Notes under the pieces: model-generated
The model's input: only the letters and a program-made list of their open reading frames with translations
Databases searched by the model: none
Told to the model about the DNA's origin: nothing
Shown here: one piece after another, positions 54,032 through 62,472 of the stretch
How positions within the stretch are numbered: the stretch's first letter is position 1
How the letters are laid out: the number at the start of each line of letters is the position of its first letter
Made by a program: the position numbers and the translations under genes
Origin: Sediminibacterium sp.
GTDB taxonomy: Bacteria > Bacteroidota > Bacteroidia > Chitinophagales > Chitinophagaceae
Direction of reading: 5' to 3'
DNA: 64,000 bases
Assembly: GCA_016786865.1 (NCBI GenBank)
Contig: JAEUVE010000011.1
Location: 281,426-345,425, forward strand

Positions 54032-54793
54032 TTAATCCTGATTAGTCTTGTTTCGTTTCCCTTTAAAAGAGGGATTTATCCGGCGTTTTTTTAATAAGCC
54101 GCTTCCCGTTGTACCGTTTGTTTCGTCGTTACCATTTTCAGAGGTTGTATCTGTTTGTTTCTTTTTCAATTGCAGTTGCTTTTCAAGCCATTTATTTTGC
54201 AAAAAGCGATATGCTTCATCAACAGATATTCCAACACTATTTTCAGAAAAATAAAACCGTTGACTGATATCTGATTTATTCTTTACTGCGGGAATACTCC
54301 CAAAGATTTCATGATATGGAGTTCCGAGCCAAAACTTCACTTTAAGTGCAGCTGCAACGGTTTTACCTTTTTCATCCAGTTCAAGTGCGGCTAAACTTTC
54401 AACAACAGATTCAACTTTTGCCTCCACTTCCCAGGTTGTTTTATCGTTTGGGTCCAATTTCTTTCTTTCATCGAGATTAAATGCTGACATCCAGCTTATG
54501 GTTGTCATTTGCTTTTCAAGGTCTGCTATGTTAATCCCGGCGATCATTAACTCTTCAAAGACATTTTCCTGTTGTAACGTCACTTCATAATACAGTAACA
54601 TATAAGCATCGCTTTTCCTTTGCCTCTCAAAATAAAACCGGTACTCCAATAGCTCTTTATCCTTTGCTATTTTGTGGTTCAAATAAAAATTATCAGGTTT
54701 AAAACAAATCCTTTTCAAGAGCAAACTTCCCAAATTGTCAAACCCTAAAGATTGTAATTGGCTTGCCAATGCCGTTATATTCTGAATATTCAT
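54032..54793 (-). CDS. Uncharacterised conjugative-element protein
   Basis: 253 residues, soluble, with a helical body and a basic, disordered tail (SGLLKKRRINPSFKGKRNK) that may bind nucleic acid. The segment SALLLKR is absent; instead the N-terminal half carries YRFYFERQRKSDAYMLLYYEVTL. I do not recognise a domain. It lies 40 bases after the 409-residue gene in the leftward operon, and such a pair of unknown genes commonly follows traN in Bacteroidota elements as far as I recall. Confidence 0.55.
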   Translation of the reverse strand: MNIQNITALASQLQSLGFDNLGSLLLKRICFKPDNFYLNHKIAKDKELLEYRFYFERQRKSDAYMLLYYEVTLQQENVFEELMIAGINIADLEKQMTTISWMSAFNLDERKKLDPNDKTTWEVEAKVESVVESLAALELDEKGKTVAAALKVKFWLGTPYHEIFGSIPAVKNKSDISQRFYFSENSVGISVDEAYRFLQNKWLEKQLQLKKKQTDTTSENGNDETNGTTGSGLLKKRRINPSFKGKRNKTNQD

Positions 54794-54833
54794 GGTACTG
54801 CTGTTGTATATTAAAAAATGGTTTAGGGGTGCA

Positions 54834-56063
54834 CTATGACACTCCTAAACCTTTGCCTTTGCTTTCCCTTTTTTTAGGCAACAGGCTTTGTCCATTCTTT
54901 TTCTCCAGCTTTTCCTTTTCAGTTTTCGTTACTGGCTTCAAATCTTTTTTTTTATCATTTTCCTGGCCCTCCTTTACTTCTTTGCTGCCTTTATCTATTC
55001 CAGATTTGTATTGCTCCAGCGATTCTTTAGTCAGCATTTTCATATTTGAATCGTATAGTGTCACTTTCTTATACTGTGGGTCTGCTTCCATAAACATTTT
55101 GTGGCTGCTGCCATCCTTTTCAATGGTTATCGATTGGACATTCCCTTTTTCCAGTGATTGCATCAGCGTCTTAGATTTATCAGGGTCATTTAACTCGGCC
55201 ACAGCAAATTTTTCTACAGCTGCTTTTAAATCATAGCCATAGTTTTCATGGAATTGTCTTACCTCAAAATTGTTGTTCTTGTCTTTGTTCTCAAAGTCAA
55301 GCTGTATCCATGCCTTATATGGTTGACCTTCTTTTGTCACAAGATCCTTGTGAACAGCACGGCCATCCAGCAGATTATAAGCTTCTTTCGCTGTTACTCC
55401 TTTACCTTTATTCAGGTAGAATGTTTGCCCATTCTTTTCTCCATTGCTTTTTTCTAATGAAGCATGGTAGTTGTTGAAAAAATACATATCCGTAGAATCA
55501 GATTTACGGAAATTAAGCGTTGCCTCAAATGGCTTCTTGTTAACCTCCGCTTTAAAATGAAGTTGAAATTCTCCTTTACCCTCACTCATGTTTCTTTCCA
55601 ACTCTGCTTTAAGTGTTTCACCAAAGCCCATGTATTTGATGTTGTCGGTCAAATACTGAAGATTTTCATTGTTCATAAAATTTGTTTTTAATTGTTTATC
55701 GAATACTGACAATTGTTGTGATTCAAAGTGGTCAATCAATGCATCTGTAAAATCGTTGCCATCTTTGTTGTATAAACTATTGGCGTCAGGATCAGAATTT
55801 AATTGATGCCTGATATCTTCACCATATGGAATTTGTGCAAGAATATCTTTAAGTGAATTGAAATGAAGAACGGAGAAATTGTCCCGGTCACTGATATTAT
55901 CTTTAGAAAACTCTGTTGCTTCTTCTTTTGTTTTAAAAAAATGAATATCATCCTTGTCAATAAAGTACAGGCTGTTATTATAAGCCATATAATGTTCGCC
56001 CTTTGATAAAGCGATAGTTATCAGGTCAAGCACCTCATCAGCTATGGGATGTTCACTTTTCAT
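54834..56063 (-). CDS. Uncharacterised conjugative-element protein, DUF3945-like C-terminal region
   Basis: 409 residues, soluble and charged. The middle carries repeat-like blocks resembling DUF3945-type element proteins: LLDGRAVHKDLVTKEGQPYKAWIQLDF, RQFHENYGYDLKAAVEKF and KKVTLYDSNMKML. The tail is very lysine-rich (KKKDLKPVTKTEKEKLEKK). The start overlaps the traN stop by four bases, so it is translationally coupled to the transfer operon. Such proteins are frequent in Bacteroidota plasmids and transposons; their task is unknown, perhaps DNA processing or maintenance. Confidence 0.6.
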   Translation of the reverse strand: MKSEHPIADEVLDLITIALSKGEHYMAYNNSLYFIDKDDIHFFKTKEEATEFSKDNISDRDNFSVLHFNSLKDILAQIPYGEDIRHQLNSDPDANSLYNKDGNDFTDALIDHFESQQLSVFDKQLKTNFMNNENLQYLTDNIKYMGFGETLKAELERNMSEGKGEFQLHFKAEVNKKPFEATLNFRKSDSTDMYFFNNYHASLEKSNGEKNGQTFYLNKGKGVTAKEAYNLLDGRAVHKDLVTKEGQPYKAWIQLDFENKDKNNNFEVRQFHENYGYDLKAAVEKFAVAELNDPDKSKTLMQSLEKGNVQSITIEKDGSSHKMFMEADPQYKKVTLYDSNMKMLTKESLEQYKSGIDKGSKEVKEGQENDKKKDLKPVTKTEKEKLEKKNGQSLLPKKRESKGKGLGVS

Positions 56064-56824
56064 TTCAAATCGGGCAATACCCTTGCTTTCATTATATCCG
56101 TATTGCGAACTTTCAACAGAAAATGCCTGCCTCCATTTTTCTCCATCAATTGAACAGCTAAATATTTTTTATCAGGAATCGTAAACTTTTCAAGTGCTAC
56201 AACAAATACAGTGTTGTTGCTTCCTTTCACTTTGTTGTAATTCCCTGTAATGTGCAAGGGCTTCTGTTCTGATTCCTGTACAGCGGTTCTTTTACTTCTT
56301 TTCTTATCCTTAATGAAAAAACGGAGCAATTCTATATCATAATCAACAGTTCCTTCATTGTTAATATATATCTGGTAGTAAATAGTATTGTCTTTGATGT
56401 ATATGCCTTTTACTCCGGCATTCATATTATACTTTTTGTCTTTTATACCTTTCGTAATCCGTTCATTGTCCAATATGGCATTAGCATAGGAGCTTATTGT
56501 AGCGGTTCTGTTCACAGGCAGGTAATAAACCCATACAGCAGGTTTATTATCGTAAGTGACTGTAAAAGCATAAACACTGCCATCATCTGTTATCACACTC
56601 AGGTTTGTTTCAGTAAAATCTCTTGCGGCTGCTTTTACTAATAGAATTTCAGGGGCTTCTTTTACCTGTTGTGCAAGAACTGATGAAGTGCCCCGGTCAA
56701 CATGTTTAATAGCGAATGGAAATACCAGGCTTGTGGTTTTATCTGTTGTGATGTTCAACTTTGTTTGTGCCACAGCAGAAACGAACAACCAACCTGCACA
56801 AATCATACACACTAATCGTTTCAT
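56060..56824 (-). CDS. traN: Conjugative transposon protein TraN (DUF4138)
   Basis: 254 residues with a signal peptide (1-19, ending AVAQ). The body matches TraN of Bacteroidota conjugative transposons: TSLVFPFAIKHVDRGTSSVLAQ, EILLVKAAARDFTETNLSVIT, and a beta-rich C-terminal half. TraN is thought to be a VirB9-like periplasmic or outer-membrane part of the mating channel. It follows traM by 20 bases and overlaps the next gene by four. Confidence 0.88.
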   Translation of the reverse strand: MKRLVCMICAGWLFVSAVAQTKLNITTDKTTSLVFPFAIKHVDRGTSSVLAQQVKEAPEILLVKAAARDFTETNLSVITDDGSVYAFTVTYDNKPAVWVYYLPVNRTATISSYANAILDNERITKGIKDKKYNMNAGVKGIYIKDNTIYYQIYINNEGTVDYDIELLRFFIKDKKRSKRTAVQESEQKPLHITGNYNKVKGSNNTVFVVALEKFTIPDKKYLAVQLMEKNGGRHFLLKVRNTDIMKARVLPDLK

Positions 56825-56844
56825 TTTATAAAGTTTAAAAGTTA

Positions 56845-58131
56845 TTAATCGGACTCAGTGTTTTTATCTTTCAGCAATACTTTGTAACCTTCTTTCACCA
56901 TCACTTTTACCTGTTTTACTTTCCGGCTCATTAAATTCTTTACGGTATTGATACCGGCAGCGGCGGCCTGTGCTTTCAACGAAGGATCCAGCGTGGTGAG
57001 TTCCATCAACTGCAAACTGTTATCGGCAGAGTTTTTAGCGACATCCCTGCTGATGGAACCGGGAATATAAATACCCGGCAAGCCATCTATGTCGTATAGT
57101 TCTAATTTTACCGGGAATAAAGTGTTTTTATAGCGGAGAGAAGTTATCTCTACTTCAAGCCTTTCATTATTAAGTGAAGCTGTGCCATTTATTGGATGGC
57201 CTTTAGGAATTAAAACTCCATTGATAAAAATATCTGTTGACAATCTTAGTTGAATAACGGAACCATTAACCAATGTTTGATTACTGTGAACAACAGCTTC
57301 AATAGCCAGTCCTTCTTCAGCAATCGAGTTGTCCTTATCCAAGCCGTAAAATTTATTTACAGTATTAGTTTTGCTTTTGTTCGTATCCATCAACGAAACA
57401 TTTGCCAATCCAGGTTGAGTAGTTACGGCATAAGCCACCCGTTTATGTTGTAATGATTTTTCTTTTAGCTTTTCCCTTATCCTTTGCGGATGTTGAATAT
57501 CCAGTATCTTTTCCAATGTGCCGTTTAGTTGTTCTATCTCGGGATCGCCGGTATTTGTTTTATTCATTGTGAACAGCATGTTTTCCAGTCTATCTACCTC
57601 ACCGGAAAATTCTTCATCTTGTTTGTAATTGGTTGCATCCGGGTTTTCATTGACTATTGCTTCGGGCTGTTTATTAATTTCCTTTTGCAGTAATGCTAAT
57701 TTTTGCATTAGCTTTTGTTCAGGATTATTTGAAGTAGCTTCATACGGTGATGAGTTGAGCCGCTGATTGTATTTTGAAGCCGAGTTTTGAGTGAGTACTT
57801 CCAATTCGTTTACAGGTAAAAATGATGTGTCTTCATTTTGTTTGTAATAAGGATCTGTCCGCATCCATTCTTCCAGCTTGGCTGAATCTTTATCTGCCTT
57901 ATCATAAAAGCTGAGTTTGTCTGTTAAGTTCTCGTCTTTCATTTTAGCATCGGGCAGGTTTAAATTTAAACCTTGCTGCTTTACTGTAGTAGTCTGTTCC
58001 TTTTCCTGACCGCCACCTAAAGCCCAAAATGCCATTGTAAGAAATGGTATTACCAATAAGGGCAACACCAGCATCATTTTTCGTTTACGCAGGAAGGCCT
58101 GCGACCTTTGCACACTGCTCATACACTTCAT
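56845..58131 (-). CDS. traM: Conjugative transposon protein TraM
   Basis: 428 residues. One membrane helix (about 17-38, MMLVLPLLVIPFLTMAFWAL) follows a short basic cytosolic N terminus; a long periplasmic linker rich in Asn, Gln, Lys and Glu leads to a C-terminal beta domain (SVIQLRLSTDIFINGVLIPKGHPI, ITSLRYKNTLFPVKLELYDIDGLPG). This is the layout of VirB10-like TraM proteins, which span the envelope in the mating apparatus. The start overlaps the traL-like stop (ATGA). Confidence 0.88.
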   Translation of the reverse strand: MKCMSSVQRSQAFLRKRKMMLVLPLLVIPFLTMAFWALGGGQEKEQTTTVKQQGLNLNLPDAKMKDENLTDKLSFYDKADKDSAKLEEWMRTDPYYKQNEDTSFLPVNELEVLTQNSASKYNQRLNSSPYEATSNNPEQKLMQKLALLQKEINKQPEAIVNENPDATNYKQDEEFSGEVDRLENMLFTMNKTNTGDPEIEQLNGTLEKILDIQHPQRIREKLKEKSLQHKRVAYAVTTQPGLANVSLMDTNKSKTNTVNKFYGLDKDNSIAEEGLAIEAVVHSNQTLVNGSVIQLRLSTDIFINGVLIPKGHPINGTASLNNERLEVEITSLRYKNTLFPVKLELYDIDGLPGIYIPGSISRDVAKNSADNSLQLMELTTLDPSLKAQAAAAGINTVKNLMSRKVKQVKVMVKEGYKVLLKDKNTESD

Positions 58132-58625
58132 TTTTGTTTTTGTGATAAATAGATTTGCTCCAGCATCTGCACACTGTCCATCAAACCCGGCCGGGCCTGC
58201 AGGATGCTGTCGTATTCATTCCTTCTTTTTTGTTTCAGACTATCCATATAATTCCTGAATTGTTTTACCTGCTGCCAGGTTTCTTCATCCACATAAGCTT
58301 CAGGAATTAAATTTTCATCCCCGGTTTTATCAAAATGTTTTGGTACATCCATTTGCTGCACTTCAAAACTGTTTTGCTTTCTATCAGGACTGATGACACT
58401 TTTTGCAATAAGGTAGATACTGTAACCGCCTGCGCAGATGCAGAAAATTATCAGGATGATTTTTAATCTTTTAAAATCTGTGTTCATAAAAACCCTGTTC
58501 ATCTTTTCGGCAAATAGTTGTTGTAGTTTAATGCCAAGTCCTGCAATCTTTCCAGCTACCTTATCAGAAACAGTTACTTTGTCCACGGTTTCCTTATCTT
58601 TTTGCCTTGCTTTGTACAACCACAT
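58128..58625 (-). CDS. TraL-like small membrane protein of the transfer operon
   Basis: 165 residues from ATG 58625, which lies one base after the traK stop; a longer frame would run into traK. It has a cytosolic N-terminal helix, a single membrane segment (about 60-78, RLKIILIIFCICAGGYSIYLIA), and a periplasmic charged tail. Position between traK and traM fits TraL; sequence similarity alone is not decisive. It is probably a small inner-membrane part of the type IV-like transfer channel. Confidence 0.65.
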   Translation of the reverse strand: MWLYKARQKDKETVDKVTVSDKVAGKIAGLGIKLQQLFAEKMNRVFMNTDFKRLKIILIIFCICAGGYSIYLIAKSVISPDRKQNSFEVQQMDVPKHFDKTGDENLIPEAYVDEETWQQVKQFRNYMDSLKQKRRNEYDSILQARPGLMDSVQMLEQIYLSQKQK

Positions 58626-58626
58626 A

Positions 58627-59247
58627 TCACCGGTTTTGAATGTTGATATCTGTATTCTCCAATGTCCGCCACTTCTCAATCAAAAAACCATGTGAATTAT
58701 TGTCACTACGGGATACATTCCTTAAATAACCTTCAGTAACAAGATTCCTGGTTACAATAGTTGTGGGACGAATTATTTTCTGTTCACCTTTATACCTGAA
58801 ATAAAATGGATATATATCAGTATTAATAATGATGCTGTCCATAGTAATTTCCTGGCTGATATTACCTGATATGAGGTTAGAATAATAACCATTCTCCTTC
58901 AGGTTATCATATTGTTGCTTTGCTGAAGCATCAGCCAGGTATAAAGCCTTGGTGATATTTGCCTGAATTACTTTATCATCGGGATCGAGAGTAAAGAAAA
59001 AGTGGTGAAACATTTTTACATGGTCCCTGGCTTCTACAGGAATATTATCTTTTCTGTCTGCGGCATAAGCCTCTAATGCCTTTCCATTTGCCAATATGAA
59101 AACCTTGTTTTGAGATTGGGATGAAAGCTGATAGCTTTTGTACGCAATAAAAAGAGATATGATAACACAGGCAACTAAGAACGCCACACTGAATAGCCGG
59201 ATGTACCTAAAAGCGGTGTCTATATTTTTTGGTTTTTGAAACATCAC
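58627..59247 (-). CDS. traK: Conjugative transposon protein TraK
   Basis: 206 residues, VirB8-like layout: short cytosolic N terminus, one membrane helix (about 18-37, LFSVAFLVACVIISLFIAY), and a periplasmic domain with RDHVKMFHHFFFTLDPDD, a typical TraK block. It is an assembly part of the mating channel. traJ ends 84 bases upstream; that gap holds a palindrome. Confidence 0.9.
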   Translation of the reverse strand: MMFQKPKNIDTAFRYIRLFSVAFLVACVIISLFIAYKSYQLSSQSQNKVFILANGKALEAYAADRKDNIPVEARDHVKMFHHFFFTLDPDDKVIQANITKALYLADASAKQQYDNLKENGYYSNLISGNISQEITMDSIIINTDIYPFYFRYKGEQKIIRPTTIVTRNLVTEGYLRNVSRSDNNSHGFLIEKWRTLENTDINIQNR

Positions 59248-59321
59248 TCACACATTTTCTACACACTATATAACCGAAAGCAAATTAAATTCCAATACCG
59301 CTATATGCTGGGGTAAAGAAA

Positions 59322-59334
59322 GTAGGCCTACCTA
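59322..59334. repeat. Palindrome at the traJ stop, in the traJ-traK gap
   Basis: GTAGGCCTAC (59322-59331) is a perfect ten-base palindrome that includes part of the traJ stop. The twelve-base string TAGGCCTACCTA recurs with one change (TAGGACTACCTA) at 63185-63196 upstream of the traI-like genes. Confidence 0.35.
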
Positions 59335-60528
59335 GCTCTTTCCTCTTAACTTATCCTTCATATATCCACTTCCACCATTGTTACTATTGCCGCCTTTAAA
59401 GTAACCATCTGATGCACCTGCATCCGCCATGCTATTTGCAATTTTATTATAACCACTACCAAGCGCATCTCTTGTCATTGAAGCGCCTCCTGAAGCAACA
59501 GTACGAGTGGAAGTGCTCATCATATTAGTTACCTTATAAAGCAATGTATTACCACCTCCGGCATGAATAATATAATTGGCAACAGATGGAACAGTGAAAT
59601 AGCCAATGATTCCTATAATCATAAAAATGAGATAGGCAGTATCCGTTGAACTGAAGAAAGTATCGCCATTGGTTGCTATCTGCTGTAAATCTTCTTTCAG
59701 CATATTTTCCTGGATTTTACCCATAATGCCGCCGAAAATATTAGCAACAGGCAACCACAGGAAGATGTTGAGATAGCGGGCAATCCAAACTGTGAGTGTA
59801 TGTTGAAAGCCATCGAACACGGCAATGCCAAATACCAATGGACCGAGGATTGCCAACACAATTAAATAAAACGTTCTGATGGTATTGATACAGAGTGCAG
59901 CGGCCTCAAATAAAACCTTTAATACTTCAGCCATCCATTGCTTAATGGAATTTCTAAAATTGTAAGAGAATTTTGCAAACGCAAACTTGATATCATTGCC
60001 TATGCTTTTTATCCAGCCTTCGCTTTTATCTCCATAGTGATATTTGTACCACTTATCTCTATCGCCTGATCCATTTGTACCCACATACATTTGCCAGTAA
60101 GCAGTTTTCTTGATCGCTTCTTCTTTCATCTTCAAGAGCTGAGCTACGGCTTTATCCGAATCTGTTACCATTGCTGCTGTAGAGGTTACAGTTGGTTTCA
60201 TTACACCGTTAATCATAGCAATAACTGAAGGGAATATTAATACGGCAAAACCCAAAACAAACGGACGAAATAAGGGATAGAAATCGACCGGTTCCGCTCT
60301 CGATATATGCCCCCAAACCCTTGCTGCAATATACCAGGTGGCGGCAAAGCCTGCAATACCACGACCAACACCAATCAAACGGCTACACAGCGGCATCATA
60401 TCGTCATATAGTTTCTCAAGCACTTCATGCAAGCTGTGGATTCTATTGGCCATGCCCTGGGCTTCTGCAAAATGAGGAATAAGCAATACAGCGATTGCAA
60501 TGCAAATTATTCTTACACACAATTTCAT
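59332..60528 (-). CDS. traJ: Conjugative transposon protein TraJ
   Basis: 398 residues from ATG 60528. A signal-like N terminus (ending AEAQ) is followed by six or so membrane segments (for example FVLGFAVLIFPSVIAMINGV, TFYLIVLAILGPLVFGIAVFDGF), as in the VirB6-like TraJ proteins of Bacteroidota. The C-terminal 60 residues are Gly/Ser/Asn-rich. It forms an inner-membrane part of the mating channel. A longer frame reaches 60624 but adds a non-membrane stretch before the signal peptide. Confidence 0.9.
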   Translation of the reverse strand: MKLCVRIICIAIAVLLIPHFAEAQGMANRIHSLHEVLEKLYDDMMPLCSRLIGVGRGIAGFAATWYIAARVWGHISRAEPVDFYPLFRPFVLGFAVLIFPSVIAMINGVMKPTVTSTAAMVTDSDKAVAQLLKMKEEAIKKTAYWQMYVGTNGSGDRDKWYKYHYGDKSEGWIKSIGNDIKFAFAKFSYNFRNSIKQWMAEVLKVLFEAAALCINTIRTFYLIVLAILGPLVFGIAVFDGFQHTLTVWIARYLNIFLWLPVANIFGGIMGKIQENMLKEDLQQIATNGDTFFSSTDTAYLIFMIIGIIGYFTVPSVANYIIHAGGGNTLLYKVTNMMSTSTRTVASGGASMTRDALGSGYNKIANSMADAGASDGYFKGGNSNNGGSGYMKDKLRGKS

Positions 60529-60549
60529 AAACACACGATTATTGCATAG

Positions 60550-60948
60550 TTGCAGCAAATAGTTTTCCGAAAACAGAAAAAAAGGATAAGAGAGGTAGTC
60601 CCAACCAACGGAAGTGGAGCACAAATATCAGTACGTGCTTTTGGAAAATGGAAACGCAGTAATTTCAGAAATCAGAATTGGAAAGATTTTGGACATTTTG
60701 TAGGAAACTGGAATACCTCTACATTCGGTAACTGGATGTATGAAAATTGGTGGGAAGAAGATGGTGGGCAATCAAATAGTACGACAATAACGATGCCTCC
60801 TCCATCAGGACAAACCGGCCCAACAGTTTCCACAACCATACCCAGCCAAAACAGAGATGACAATCTGGGCATGGCAACCATTCAATTCACAGATCTGATC
60901 ACACAAGTTTATAATATCAGTTATGCGAATATTAAGAGAAGAAACTAA
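60550..60948 (+). CDS. Uncharacterised Trp/Asn-rich small protein (possible)
   Basis: An open frame of 132 residues on the strand opposite to the tra genes, starting with TTG directly after a stop codon; no ATG comes before the middle of the frame. It is rich in Trp, Asn, Gly and Phe with echoes of FGxW/NW (FGKWKRSNF, FGHFVGNWN, FGNWMYENWW), then a Pro/Ser/Thr linker. A hairpin terminator 42 bases after its stop supports expression. Only 21 bases separate it from the traJ start. It may be a small cargo protein, a decayed gene, or no gene; I do not recognise it. Confidence 0.35.
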   Translation: MQQIVFRKQKKRIREVVPTNGSGAQISVRAFGKWKRSNFRNQNWKDFGHFVGNWNTSTFGNWMYENWWEEDGGQSNSTTITMPPPSGQTGPTVSTTIPSQNRDDNLGMATIQFTDLITQVYNISYANIKRRN

Positions 60949-60989
60949 AGTTTTCAACTCTTAAAAATGCCTTTTAGCCAAACATTATT

Positions 60990-61028
60990 AAACTGCCCAT
61001 TTAAATTTAATGGGTAGTTTGTATTTTA
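60990..61028 (+). terminator. Hairpin after the Trp/Asn-rich ORF
   Basis: AAACTGCCCATT (60990-61001) pairs with AATGGGTAGTTT (61009-61020), twelve pairs including one G-T wobble, loop TAAATTT, followed by a T-rich stretch. It lies between the two plus-strand ORFs and suits a plus-strand transcript. Confidence 0.65.
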
Positions 61029-61041
61029 AATCATCCGTATT

Positions 61042-61668
61042 ATGCAAATAGTTAAATTATTATTTCTGTTTCTTTTTATTTATACAAGTGTGAATGCCCA
61101 AAAGAATATTCAAGATTTAAAAAAATCAGTGCAGTTAGATATTGGTTTTGGGAAGCATGGTACAGGTGATATAAATGGTTTAAATATAAACAGTGAATAC
61201 AAAAGATTCTTTAGTAAGAATCTTTCAATATCTTTTGGATTAGGTGCGACATTACACGGCGGGGCTTTTCCCATTTTATACTCTGATGGGAATGGTAATC
61301 TTATTGATGCCTCTTATCGCTATACTACCGGTGGGTTACAGCTAACAAGTAAAGTTGGGATAAGTTTTATTAAATCAACAATCAATGATTTTGGTTTGCA
61401 GGTTGGACCGATATTACGTTATCAATCTTCTTCTTATTTTGATGAAATAAATGTGTTATATCCCGCTGCAACTGGACTTCCAACACCAGTAATTGCAATC
61501 ATAAATAAATCACCTCAAAAAACGTTTTCGCTTGGAGGCATTGGGCAGCTTTATTATAACTATACAATAAAGAACAATGTTTTTATTGGTTTATCGGCGG
61601 CGATCCAAATTGATACAAATGGGGATTTAATTAATCAGTTGGCTGTTTCCTGTGGGTTGAGACTTTAA
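61042..61668 (+). CDS. Small outer-membrane beta-barrel-like protein (cargo)
   Basis: 208 residues with a signal peptide (1-19, ending VNAQ). The rest alternates hydrophobic and polar residues with aromatic ends (SYRYTTGGLQLTSKVGISF, DFGLQVGPILRYQSSSYF, GLSAAIQIDTNGDLINQLAVSCGLRL), the pattern of a small porin-like or OmpA-barrel-like fold, ending without a further domain. It is transcribed against the tra genes between traI-like and traJ and is likely cargo of the element. Base composition is strongly AT-rich. Confidence 0.65.
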   Translation: MQIVKLLFLFLFIYTSVNAQKNIQDLKKSVQLDIGFGKHGTGDINGLNINSEYKRFFSKNLSISFGLGATLHGGAFPILYSDGNGNLIDASYRYTTGGLQLTSKVGISFIKSTINDFGLQVGPILRYQSSSYFDEINVLYPAATGLPTPVIAIINKSPQKTFSLGGIGQLYYNYTIKNNVFIGLSAAIQIDTNGDLINQLAVSCGLRL

Positions 61669-61736
61669 AAGTGAATGTAATTACAGTAACGATTGCTAAA
61701 AAGAACACGGGTTACCAGACAAAATGGTAAGATTGA

Positions 61737-61758
61737 TAGCTTATAATAGCTATAAGCG
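61737..61758. repeat. Inverted repeat between the beta-barrel and traI-like genes
   Basis: GCTTATA and TATAAGC flank ATAGC in the 177-base convergent gap. There is no T run, so it is not a clear terminator; the rest of the gap shows no gene. Confidence 0.3.
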
Positions 61759-61845
61759 ATACAGGTACAAAAAAGCTTTGTATAGTAAAAGGGTAAGGCG
61801 TAAGGTCAAACTAATGCATAAGTAAGGTTTTCTTTTAAAGCAAAG

Positions 61846-62472
61846 CTATCTACTCAATCCGTACAATCTGCGTGACATTTCAATCTGCGCCTGCTCTGAT
61901 TTTCTTTGCAGCGAAAGCACTGTGGTATTATTAGTAAAATCTTTTAGAAAAGAATACTGTTCTTCAACTGACAGGTAAATTTTATCAACAGCCTGCAACC
62001 TTTCATCGTCACTCATTCGCAGCTTTCCTGATGTAATGATCATAGCCAGTTCATCCAGGCTTTTTAAACTCTCATTAAAAAAGTTGTTATACACTTTACC
62101 GAGGTAATCAATTTCTTCAGCAGTAAATTGCTTTTCTTCTTTAAATCGATTAAAGGCAAGTTTATATTCTTTAGCTATCCGAAGTTGATAGCTGATGATA
62201 TCTGCAATACGTTTATACTTTTTAACTGCTGGACTTACCTGCATCAAGCCATCTAAGAAAGTTTTATGGATATTAAAATTTCCTTCCGATATGTTTTTAA
62301 CCGCAGTATATCCTTTATTGAGGAGTTTATACCCATCGTACATATTCTGCAAAATCTTTTTAAACTGCGCCAGCTTTTCAATATTAAGCAAGAGTTGTTG
62401 CACTTCGTCACTTTGTGCTTTTAATTGAAAACTCATGCTGCATATAATCAAAATCACAACTATCTTTTTCAT
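61846..62472 (-). CDS. TraI-like conjugative transposon protein, copy 1
   Basis: 208 residues with a signal peptide (1-19, ending LKAQ) and a helical body. The ending MSDDERLQAVDKIYLSVEEQYSFLKDF and RLYGLS matches the TraI-type (DUF4141-like, VirB5-like) proteins that precede traJ in Bacteroidota elements. It is clearly related to the next gene upstream, which it follows with a four-base overlap, so the two are tandem duplicates in one transcript. It may be a minor pilus or adhesin part of the mating system. Confidence 0.75.
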   Translation of the reverse strand: MKKIVVILIICSMSFQLKAQSDEVQQLLLNIEKLAQFKKILQNMYDGYKLLNKGYTAVKNISEGNFNIHKTFLDGLMQVSPAVKKYKRIADIISYQLRIAKEYKLAFNRFKEEKQFTAEEIDYLGKVYNNFFNESLKSLDELAMIITSGKLRMSDDERLQAVDKIYLSVEEQYSFLKDFTNNTTVLSLQRKSEQAQIEMSRRLYGLSR

